64,000 nucleotides of DNA from assembly GCF_000715075.1 (NCBI RefSeq), contig NC_134096.1:39567804-39631803 (forward strand), given 5' to 3'. The DNA is from Nicotiana tabacum. Lineage: Eukaryota; Streptophyta; Magnoliopsida; Solanales; Solanaceae. Positions 45,101 through 57,100 of the stretch are shown in pieces; within the stretch, counting starts at the first letter, position 1; the number at the start of each line of letters is the position of its first letter. The translations under genes were made by a program, and so were the position numbers. Below the pieces are notes generated by a model. That model had not been told where the DNA came from. It made no database searches and saw nothing but the letters and a program-made list of their open reading frames with translations.

Positions 45101-48100
45101 GTGAGATGGATTCCGCTAGCCAAAATATTGGCCATAATTACATATGTCTTGCTTTTAGGTTGCCAGTCTTGGGGAAGGTGTGTCAATGGAGGCTCGTCTT
45201 TTAAGCAGGTAAGCTTCATAATCAAAGAACATTGACCTTCATTCTAAAATCATCTAGGCTAAATTCAATATGTTTTTATTTTTACTTTGTACAGGAAACA
45301 AGCAGCTCTACAACAAAGGGAGGTATGTATGATAAAGAGTTCAATACATTCTTCCTTATTTTATATTTTGTGACACACGTCAGTTGAATGTATAACTTCA
45401 AAGAGATAGTATAATTTACCGTACATTAATATAGTAGAAGAAAAAAAAATTGTAGAGTTAATCCGATAGGGAACATCACATAACAATCGAAGTACAGTTT
45501 GAATCTTAAACTTGTTAGGTGTAAAGAAATGTATGATCTTTTAGTAGAAACTTTTCACATAAAATAGGAAAGCGACAGTATGATATTATCATATTTATTT
45601 CACTTATTCCGCTTGGATGAAATTAAAGATGTGTACTTCACAGGCTGCTCTAAAAGTTGCAGCACAAACTTACGGTGGAAAAAGTGACGAGCTTGCAGCT
45701 CTTCGAACAGAAGCTGAGGTATTTGTAACCTTCATCCTTTATATTTGATTTCATATTTCAGGAATAGTTCATTCTTTATATCTATGATTAAGGACTAAGA
45801 ATTCCTATTTTAGTCTTCTGAGATATAAGTACTACAAATTAAAACTTCAATATTATCCTTTCAGAAAGAAAAAGAACTTAAAAGTTTTGTGAATCTACCT
45901 CTTTAGCTTTGCAATCTTGATTTCACGATGAGTCGTTGGATGTGAGGCCTTTAGAATTGAAGTATTCTGATAGCTTATAACAAGTCTTAGAGAATAGTAT
46001 AGAACATAATTACTGAAAATTCAAAAGTTTGGAGATAAAAAAAAAGTAGAAAATGTTTAAAGCTTACTTCCTCCGTTTCAATTTATATGAACTTATTTCT
46101 TTTTAAGTCCGTGCCAAAAAGAATGGCCTAATTCCATATCCAGAAATAATTTACCTTTATGCAATGATTTATAGTCACACAAAATATATGTGCCTCATTT
46201 TACACCACAAGTTCAAAAGTCTTCTCTTTTTTCTTAAACTCTGTGGCCAGTCAAATAGATTCACATAAATTGAAACAGAGGGAGTATATCATGGATATTA
46301 TTTCAATATTTCATTTTTCCAAAGAATTCAAAAAAGACATTTGCATTTTTCTTTGGCAGTTTATAGTCGTGAAATGTCATTGTATTTTCTTACTTATTAG
46401 TTGTATACGGTCGAAATTGATTTCGGCATTCGTACGACTGATCGAGATGGGATCATAATAGACCAAAGGAAGATTTTGTAATATCGAGATGGGTTCCGAA
46501 GATGGTACGAACGAGCTTCAGATTTCAAGTATAGGTCAAACACCGAGTTCGAAGTCATTATCGAGCTCGGGTCCGAATCGAACTATGATGAGATGTTGTG
46601 GAATCGAGCTTAAGGGGCAGAGGCCAACCGATACCGAGCCCGAATCATCACCTGATCCCGAGTCGGCATCGAGCAAGTCCGCATCGAGCTCTAAAAACAA
46701 TACCGACCAGCACCGAGGGCGATCGAGCTCGAGCTCACAGATAAAGAGCCGTTGCAAACGCACTAAGGGAGAGAATCTCGGCTGGAATTAGGGAAAAACT
46801 GATTTACCGTGGGTTTCCCACTATGTATTTTTAATTATATCTAAAATAGGATCCTCCACTATAAAGAAGATGGCTACATTTCTGTAAAAGACAGTTCTTT
46901 GCTTACATTGTAACTAAAACACCATACACTCCTATATTGAAGAGTTATTCTTTTAAGCTTCGTAGATTGATTCATCTTGCTTAGTCCTAAAAATCATCTT
47001 CTTTCCAACCTTGTTTATTTTGCATTCTTTACAATCCGTATTTGATATTTTTATATATTCTTACGATCTGTATTAAGTTATACCACATATTCTTAGAACT
47101 ACGTACAAATTCAACTCTATCCGTTTTTCGGGTAAACAGTTTGGCACCCACCGTAGGGCTAAGGATAACAATGATTATTTGATACGAATCTGCAAACACA
47201 CACCATTTTACGCCTGTCTTTTGAAAGTGTCTCTGGCTTCGGATTAGCAATGGCAAACCCTCAATTAATGGCTTTACCTATCGAAAACGAAGTCGGCCTT
47301 CAAGACGAAACCAACAACTTGACGCCTAGGGCCGGAAGGCCGCTTGTCGAGGCCATGGAAGCTCGAGTCGGAGCACCTGAAGCTTGGGTCGAAGTACCAC
47401 TAGACGTTAATTCACAGGTGGCCCTTGAGGCGAACCAATGTTCTGAACCTGAAAATAGCATTCATGGCGGTACTCGATCTGCGGCTCGAGACACCCATAA
47501 CGTTGAGGAAAACGGAGTCAGCTTGCGTATCATTTTTAAAATGCTGCAAGCCCAACAGGTAGTGATAGCTCAGTTGCAGAGCCAAACCTAGACACCAAGC
47601 AGGCCAGAGCCCAATCCACCTCGAGAAATTGCCCACAGAACGGAGCCAACCGTAGTAGGTCAAATGAGCAAGAATCGGGGACTACTCCCAAAATTGCTAA
47701 GATACTCGAGGAGCTCACAAAGTGGATCGAAGCAAACGATAAAAAAGTAGAAACATACAACTCTAGGGTCGATCAGATCCCGGAGGCACCACCAATGATA
47801 AAAGGGTTGGATTCCAAGAAATTCTTGCAAAAGCTTTTTCCCTCGAGTATCCAGCTGTAACTTGGGCGGATGTGCACAATCGATATCAGTCAAAAATTAG
47901 GGTCGAAGATGACCAATTAGGAGCTCCTTCCGGATCAGTACATCCAAACAGGTCGGTTATTAAAAACCAGAGGAGCATCGATAGAGAGCCAAGGTCGAAC
48001 AGAGACCGATATCAACCATACACCAAAAATCGAAGGAATAATGATTCGGGATGCAATTCCGCCCGGAACAATTGAAGGAGTGATCAAGGACAGAATTCTC

Positions 48101-51100
48101 GGGATATATACCGATCCTATAGAGGCACCTCGATTATCGGAATATAACTATAGCATTGATGCATCAGGCATTGTATCGGCAATCGGAAGGATCAAGGATA
48201 CTATGTGGCCCAGACCCATGCAAATCGATCCCTCCTAAAGAAACCCAAATTCGATGTGCAAATATCATGGCACACATGGCCACAAGACTGAGGATTGCAG
48301 ATAATTAAGGGAGAAGGTAGCTCGTCTATTCAATAAGGGCCACCTTCGAGAGTTCCTCAGCGATCGAGACAAGAACCATTTCAGAGAGAGAGACGCCAAC
48401 AGAAAAAATGAACAGGAGGAACCTCAACATATCAATCATCGGTGGAGTCGACACTCCACAGGAGCCCATACTCAAACGCTCAAAGATACCGATCACTAGA
48501 GAAAAATGAACCCGAGATTACGTGACCGAAGACACTTTATCATTCAACAACAAAAAAGCTGAAGGCATCTCTCAGCCCCACAACAACATTCTGGTAATTT
48601 CTATCTTATTAGATAAAGTTCAAGTTAAGCGTGTTTTAGTGGATCTAGGTAGCTCTGCAAATATCATCCGATTGAAGGTCGTGGAGTAACTCAGTCTGCA
48701 AAATAAAGTCGTGCCCGCAGCTCGGGTCTTAAACGACTTCAAAATGGCTAGTGAAACAACTAAAGAGGAGATTATTCTACTGGTAAACGTGGCCGGGACC
48801 ATCCAAAATACTAAGTTCCACGTAATCGAGGGTGACATGAGGTACAACGCCTTACTCAGAAGGCCTTGGATCCACAATATGAGGGCAGTACCTTCGACTC
48901 TTCACCAAGTAATAAAATTCCCGACGTCGGATAGTGTAAAAAAAGTGTACGGGGAGCAGCATGCTGCGAGGGAAATGTTTGCGGTCGATGAGGTAACGTC
49001 GATGTCAACACCATCAACCTCGGAAATGTCAAGCATCAAAGGTAAGTGAGAAGTTAAATAGCAATCACAGCCGCCAGCCTCGACCGAATCAGGGAAGCAG
49101 GAAATAGAAGAAGATGAGGAGGATTTTCGACGGTCGAAGAACTGGAACAGGTTATATTGATCGGGCATCTGACCGAGAGAAAGGTATACTTGGGAACAGG
49201 ATTGACCCCCGAACCCAGGAAAAAACTTATTCAATTTTTTATAGATAATATAGATTGTTTTGCTTGGTCCCATTCAGATATGACAGGGATCCCACCGTCG
49301 ATAACAACGCACCGACTGAGCCTGGACCCTAGGTTCAAACCGGTGAAGCCAAAGAGAAGACCCCAGTCCAAGGTAAAGCATACATTCATAAAGGACGAGG
49401 TAACTAAACTTCTCAAAATAGGGTCCGTTCGGGAGGTAAAATATCCCGGATGGTTAGCCAATGTAGTTGTAGTCCCTAAAAAAGGGAACAAACTTAGAAT
49501 GTGTATAGATTATAAGGATCTAAACAAGGCATGCCCCAAAGATTCTTTTCCGCTGCCCAACATCGATCGCATGATCGATGCCACGGCCGGCCACGAGGTC
49601 CTTACTTTTCTCGATGCCTATTCCGGGTATAATCAAATCCAAATGAACCCGGAAGACCAGGAAAAGACTTCATTTGTCACCAAGTATGGAACATATTGTT
49701 ATAATGTGATGCCCTTCGGGCTAAAAAATGCAGGAGCTACTTACCAACGCCTAGTAAATAAAATATTCGAGGAACAAATAGGTAAATCAATGGAAGTTTA
49801 TATTGATGACATGCTAGTTAAGTCCCTGTGCGCAGAGGACCATTTGACTCATTTGCAGGAAACATTCGAGATTTTAAGGAAATATAACATGAAGCTCAAC
49901 CCCGAGAAATGTGCTTTCGGGGTCGGTTCGGGCTAGTTCCTCGGCTTCATGGTATCAAATCGGGGGATCGAGAGCAACCCTGATAAAATCAAAGCCATCG
50001 AAGACATCGCCATCGTAGATAGTGTAAAAGTTGTGCAAAAGCTTACCGGACGGATAGCCGCATTAGGCCGATTCATTTCCAGGTCATCGGATCGGAGCCA
50101 TAGATTCTTCTCTCTACTAAAAAAGAAGAACGATTTCGCCTGGACCCCGGAATGCCAACAAGCATTAGAAGAATTGAAGCGATACTTGTCGAGCCCTCCA
50201 CTACTTCACATACCGAAGGCAGATGAGAAATTTTACTTATACTTGGCGGTATCGGAAATCGCGGTGAACGGCGTACTAATTGGAGAAGAGCAAGGTACGC
50301 AATTTTCTATTTATTATGTAAGTCAAACCTTAGAAGAAGAAGAAACTAGATATCCACACTTAAGAGAAATTGGCACTTGCACTGATAAGCGCATCTAGAA
50401 AGTTAAGACCATACTTTCAATATCACCCCATATGCATGTTAACCACTTACTCACTTCGTAATATTTTGCACAAGCCCAAACTATCGGGCCGATTGGCCAA
50501 ATGGGCTATCGAACTCAGTGGGTACGATATCAAATATCAACCCCGTACAGCCATCAAGTCCCAAATTTTGGTGGATTTCGTGGGCGATTTCACGCCAACC
50601 CTCATACCCGAAGTTGAAAAAGAACTCTTGATAAAATCGGGTACGTCATCGGGGGTTTGGACCCTCTTTACAGATGGTGCTTCGAATGTGAAGGGGTCCA
50701 GGCTTGGCATCGTTTTGAAACCCCCCACGGGTGGCATTATTAGGTAATCTATCAAAACTTCTAGGTTGACTAAAAATGAGGCTGAGTACGAGGCCATGAT
50801 TGCAGGTCTCGAACTAGCTAAAAACTTGGGAGCAGAAATCATTGAAGCCAAATGTGACTCTTTACTAGTGGTGAACCAAGTAAACAAAACCTTTGAAGTT
50901 CGAGAAGATAGGATGCAAAGGTATTTGGACAAATTACAGGTAACTTTGCACCGTTTCAAGGAATGGACTTTACAACATGTGCCTCGAGAACAAAACAGTA
51001 AGGCCGACGCACTCGCAAGTTTAGGGTCATTGGTCGAGGGAGATGAGATCGACTCGGGGACTGTCGTTCAACTCTCGAGATCCGTAATCGAAGAAGGTCA

Positions 51101-54100
51101 TGCCGAGATAAATTCTACAAGCTTAACCTGGGATTGGAGGAATAAGTATATTGAATACTTGAAGAACGGAAAGTTCCCATCGGACCCTAAAAATTCGAGG
51201 GCCCTACAAACCAAAGCTGCTCGATTTACATTGACTACAGATGGAACATTATACCGAAGGACATTCGATGGACCATTGGAAGTATGCTTAGGTCCAGGAG
51301 ACACCGACTACATCCTACGTGAGATTCACGAGGGTACTTGTGGAAATTACTCCGGTGCCGATTCATTAGTCCGAAAAATAATCAGGGCAGGGTATTATTG
51401 GATCGATATGGACAAAGATGCAAAGGAGTTTGTCCGAAAATATGACAAATGTCAAAGGTTTGCACCAATGATCCATCATCCCGGAGAGCAACTTCACTCA
51501 GTCCTATCCCCATGACCTTCATGAAATGGGGAATGGATATCGTCGGCCCTCTACCATCGACCCCAGGTAAAGCTAAGTTCATTTTATTTATGACTGACTA
51601 TTTCTCTAAATGGGTTGAAGCACAGGCGTTTAAAAGTAAGAGAGAAAGAGGTTATAGACTTTATCTGGGATCATATCGTGTGTCGATTCGGGATACCCAC
51701 CGAAATAGTGTGTGACAATGGGAAACAGTTTATCGGCGGCAAAGTGATGAAATTTCTTGAAGACCACAAAATAAAAAGGATATTATCAACACCGTATCAC
51801 TCTAGTGGGAACGGAAAGGCCGAATCAACGAACAAAACTATCATCCAAAACCTAAAGAAAAGGTTGAACGACGCTAAAGGAAAAATGGAGAGAAATCCTA
51901 CCCGAAGTTCTTTGGGCATATCGAACAACACCAAAATCTAGTATGGGGGCAACCCCATTTTCCTTAGTATATGGCTCCGAAGCCTTGATTCCAGTCGAAA
52001 TCGGGGAACCCAGTGCCAGGTTTCGATATACAACATAAGTGTCAAATAACGAGGCTATGAATACTAGTCTCGAATTATCCGATGAAAAACGAGAAGCTGC
52101 TCTCGTCTAATTAGCCGCCCAGAAGCAGCGAATCGAAAGATACTATAATCGAAGGACCAAGTTTCGCCATTTTTAACTCGAGGACTTAGTGCTAAGGAAA
52201 GTCACCCTCAGTACCCGAAATCCAAACGAAGGAAAACTGTGTCCAAACTGGGAAGGACCGTATCAGGTTCTTGAAATCGTCGGAAAAGGATCCTACAAGC
52301 TCGGTATTATAAACGACAAACAACTATCAAGCAATTGGAATGTGTCGCACCTAAAGCGATACTACTACTAAGGTACGACCCTCCCATATTCATTTATATT
52401 TCAAAACTAACCCTTGCAGGAGTCCAATCAGGAGCAATGATGAATCCTTCAATACGAAGCCCTAGGTCTAAAAGCACGTGTTGCACTCTTTTTTCCTTAG
52501 ATCGGTTTTATCCCAAATGGGTTTTTCGGCAAGGTTTTGAATGAGGCAACCATTGATCGTGCTAACCTAGAAACAATTCGATAGTATCCGAGGCCTCTTT
52601 ACAATCGACCTCGAATACTGGGGGGCATTAGCCCTATATCAAGTTCGATGCAAGAAAGTTGCTTCATAACAACAGAGTACCGATAGGAAAAATTGTGCAT
52701 TAGCCCTATATCAAGTTCGATGCAAGAAAGTTGCTTCATAACAACAGGGTACCGATAGGAAAAATTGTAAGAGCCAAATGGTCAAAACGAACCATGCTCA
52801 TGTAATTGTCCCGAGCCCTGACGCAAAACATGAACACATGTATGATGACTTGCAAAGAAAGTTTTCTTCTTTACCGATATCTTATATCCAAGAAATATTC
52901 CTCTATTTCGAGATTTATTATGCAAACAGGATTAAGGTAAATCAACGAGTTCGAGAAACACTCACTCGACTATTACGCCTACGGGCTACATTACTTCGAG
53001 TTCGAATCATTCACTCGACTACTAAGCCTACGTGCTACTTTTATTCCGAGTTCGAGCAAGCACTCACTCGACTATTATGCCTACGGGCTACATTACTTCG
53101 AGTTCGAATCATTCACTCGACTACTAAGCCTACGGGCTACTTTTATTTCGAGTTTGAATAAGCACTCACTCGACCATTACGCCTACGGGCTACATTACTT
53201 CGAGTTCGAATCATTCACTCGACTACTAAACCTATGGGCTACTTTTATTCTAAGTTCGAGCAAGCGCTCACTCGACCATTATGCCTACAGGCTACATTAC
53301 TTCAAGTTCGAATCATTCACTCGACTACTAAGCCTACGGGTTACTTTTATTTCGAGTTCGAACAAGCACTCACTCGACCCTTACGCCTACGGGCTACATT
53401 ACTTCGAGTTCAAAATCATTCACTCGACTACTAAGCCTACATGCTACTTTTATTCCGAGTTCGAGCAATACTCACTCGACCCTTTACGCCTACGGGCTAC
53501 ATTACTTCGAGTTTGAATCACTCACTCGATTAATAAAACCTACGGGCTACATCATCTCGAGTTTGAGAAATCACTCACTTGACTAATAAACCTACGGGCT
53601 GTATTACTTCAAGTTCAAACAATCACTCAACTCGACTACTAAGCCTATCGGCTACCTTATTTCAAGTTTGAGTAATTGCTCACTCGGATATAAAGGCTAT
53701 GAAGTCCAAATTCGATCAAATTACCTAAAGCCTTATGTAAACATTCATAAGGCATGAATAAAATAAAATCTTCACAAGGTAGGAAATTAAACAGAGGCAA
53801 GTCGGTAAAAGAAAAGATATTTATATATATATACAAGATTGTTTACATGATTGTTTGCAACACAGAAATTAAGGGCTAAGTTTCTTGGTTATCTCCGGGA
53901 GCGGTCTCTTCTCCACCGGGCTCCTCCACATTTTCGGACCCGCTCTTGCTCTCATCATCATCGTTATCATCGGAAGCCAAGGCTTCAACATCGACTTCGA
54001 GCTCTTGAGCCCTTTTTATCTCTTCAGTGAGGTCGAAACCTCGAGCATGGATCTCCTCGAGGGTCTCCCTCCGAGATCGGCACTTAGCAAGTTCAGCAAC

Positions 54101-57100
54101 CCAATGTATTTGAGTATCGACGGTCTCGGCTGCCTCTATTGCTTATACCTGGGTAGCTTCAGCATCGGACCGATAGACGGCCACGGGTGCATCTGCATCG
54201 GCCTTTGCCTTTTCGGTGTCAGATTCGGCCTTGGCAAGTTCAGAGGCTAACCGAGCCTCGAGCTCCTCTATTCTTCTTGCTTGAATCGAGCTTTTCTCCT
54301 TCATACTTTGAAGTTGGTTTTCGACTGATGATAATTGGGCTCGAGCAGCCTCTTTCTCTATAGCGAAACAGTCCATACCTTCTTTCCACTTCAAAGACTC
54401 CGCTTTTATCACATAGACCTCTTCACGGAGTTTTTCGATCATCTCAATTTTCTGCTGCAGCTGTAAGATCGAAAAATTAGCCATCATTCTGGTATCAAGC
54501 CCATAGGCTTTAAAAGTATCATTACCTGCTCGGACAGATCGGTCTGATCTTGGTGAGCCTTGGCCAACTCAGCTCAGAAGTCTTTGATTTCCTCTCCCCT
54601 TTGCCCTAAGAGGAGTTTAAGGGAGTTCTTCTCCTCCGTGACCCGTCGAAGGTCGGCCTCATATTGACGCAGCTCGGTTCGAGACCGAGAACATGCTTCT
54701 CGATGAACTACTGTGGCCTGCAAAGAAAGAAGAAACGAAGTTAGAAAAAGAAAACATGCATAAAAGCATTACCAACGAAGTGAGTTAAGTCTTACCCGAT
54801 TCAAAGCCTGCTGCACTCCGAGGAGAAGATCTGATGCATCACTAGTGCCGACAACGTCCTCGACACCGATAAACAAATCACGAAAAGGATCATCTCCCTC
54901 ATGAGATCCATCTACCTCAAGGGCCCCCAAAGCTTGGGCTTCCCGAATCGCCCCTTCGGAAAAAGCAGGGAAAGTGGGCGAGTCTTCGATTACTACTGCC
55001 CCAAGTGAGTCACTTGGGGTGTTTTCTTCGGTTCGAAGAGAGTCAGGAATGACCCCCTCAGTCATATCCACTATCTGTTGACTTCGATGGGAGATATCCT
55101 CGATTCTCAATGGCTCAAGGACTTTGCCCGAATCTTTCTCCGATATATCCTCAGTTCGAGGCGGAGCCTGGTAAACCACCATCGATCCAGTTGCCTGTGG
55201 GGCGTCGATGGTTTTCTTCATTCGGGCCATCAGTACGGGTCCATCATCTTTTTCTTCTTCCTCGTCTTCATCCCTAAAACGCCGAACTGATTCTGAGGTT
55301 AAAGGTATGGTATTCTTCTTCGACTTACGAGCCTTTGATTTTGGGTTTTTGGAAGTAGAGGCCCTCTTTCTCTTATTGTCCTTCGCCGGTTTAGAAACCG
55401 GGGCCGAAGTTTCCTCCTCGCCGGACAGGGGTCTCAAAACCGCATCCTTGCCCAAACTTACACACAAGAAAATTGATTTAAGTATACGGAAAACAGTTCG
55501 AATTATCAATGATGCGAGAAAGGAGCTTACCATGATTTTTGGCTTCCCATCGACCCTTCGACAAATCACGCCATGAGCGCTCGGCATATGTGGAGGTCAA
55601 AGCCAGATCTCGTACCCAATTCTTGAGATCGGGAACTGCGTCGGGCATCTAGGGAACCGCTGCATCACAAAAAGGGGATACCGGTGAGAAAGAAATGAAA
55701 GGGCAAAATAGTAGGGGATAACAACAGAATTACACTTACGCTTCATGTTTCACTCCTCGAGAAAAGGCATCTTTTCAGTCAGAATCAGGTTCGAAGTCCT
55801 TACTCGAACGAACCTGCCCATCTAGCCTCGATCCATGTTCTCATCTATGCTCGAGAACAGAACCTTGGTAGCCCGACGCTGAAATTTTATTAATCCGCCT
55901 TGAAAGAGGCGAGGACAGTATAATCGGATGAGATGGTCGAGGGTGAAAGGCATCCCCTCGATTTTGTTCACGAAGTATCAGATCAAAATAACGATCTGCC
56001 AAAAAGAAGGATGGATCTGACCTAAGGTTATTTGGTATTGGCGGCAGAAATCGATAATAACGGGATTGAGGGGGCCTAACGTGAAAGGGTAAGTATACAC
56101 ACTTAAAAACCCTTTCACATAAGTGGTGATATCTTCTTCAGAAGACGGGACTACTATTTCTTTGTTCTCCCAATTGCAATCTTTCTTTAGCTGTTTGAGG
56201 TATCTCTCGGTTATCGAACATAATATATACCTCGATACCGGGTCACATCGGCCCGGAACCGAAGAACCTTGGTCGGCCTTAAAATCGGAGGTAAGAACAC
56301 AAGCCGTCGGGATGCACTCCTCAGGCTGTGGATCCACCGGTGTTTTGTCGGCGGCAGATTGGGAAGAAGAAGCTTTTTCTTTTTGGGGGATGGTTTTTGA
56401 TGTTTTCAGCATTTTTGGATTTAAAAAAAGTGACAAAGATTTTGTGGTTTTGAAGAAGGATTTTGTAAAAAAGAATCACAGATTTGCGAATGAACTCAGA
56501 AGATACGAAAAGGAACTTGAAAAATTTGGAAGATTGAAAAGTGATAAATGGTAAAAGGAAGGGTTATTTATATATTGAAGCAATGGCGGTTCAATATCAG
56601 CGGTGGCCGACCACCGTCTGACACACATTAAATGCCTTGGTAAGCTAAACCGACGGGACAACTATCACGTACGTCATAGTCGGGCTCGATGCAAACGTCA
56701 GTGCATGTCCAATCGAGCCATTGAGAAATCATATCGTTTTCCACCATATCTTTTCCGAGAAACGAGGGGACTATCTGTATACGGTCGAAATTGATTTCAG
56801 CATTCGTACGATTGATCGAGATGGGATCATAATGGACCAAAGGAAGACTTCGTAATATCGAGATGGGTTCTGAAGATGGTACGGACGAGCTTCAGATTTC
56901 AGGTATAGGTCAAACACCGAGTTTGAAGTCATTATCGAGCTCAAGTCTGAATCAAACTATGATGAGATGTTGTGGAATCGAGCTTAAGGGGCAGAGGCCA
57001 ACCGATACCGAACCCGAATCATCACCTGATCCCGAGTCGGCATCGAGCAAGTCCGCATCGAGCTCTAAAAACAATACCGACCAGCAGCGAGGGCGATTGA

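Noticed and set aside
45847..45905. Possible extra exon of the SCD2-like gene after CCTTTCAG
   Set aside because: The reading frame does not resemble the expected Glu/Ala-rich segment and lacks a good donor.
46489..46791. 100-codon Ser-rich frame, repeated at 56863-57165
   Set aside because: The repetition is explained by the two LTRs of element H; no domain is recognisable.
52778..53516. Two overlapping repetitive open frames (127 and 120 codons)
   Set aside because: They translate the 51-bp tandem array; near-multiples of three in the period keep frames open by chance.
54155..54170. Extra intron at GTATAAGC in the last antisense exon
   Set aside because: The frame continues unchanged past the single TAA with coiled-coil and acidic sequence, so a nonsense change is the simpler reading.
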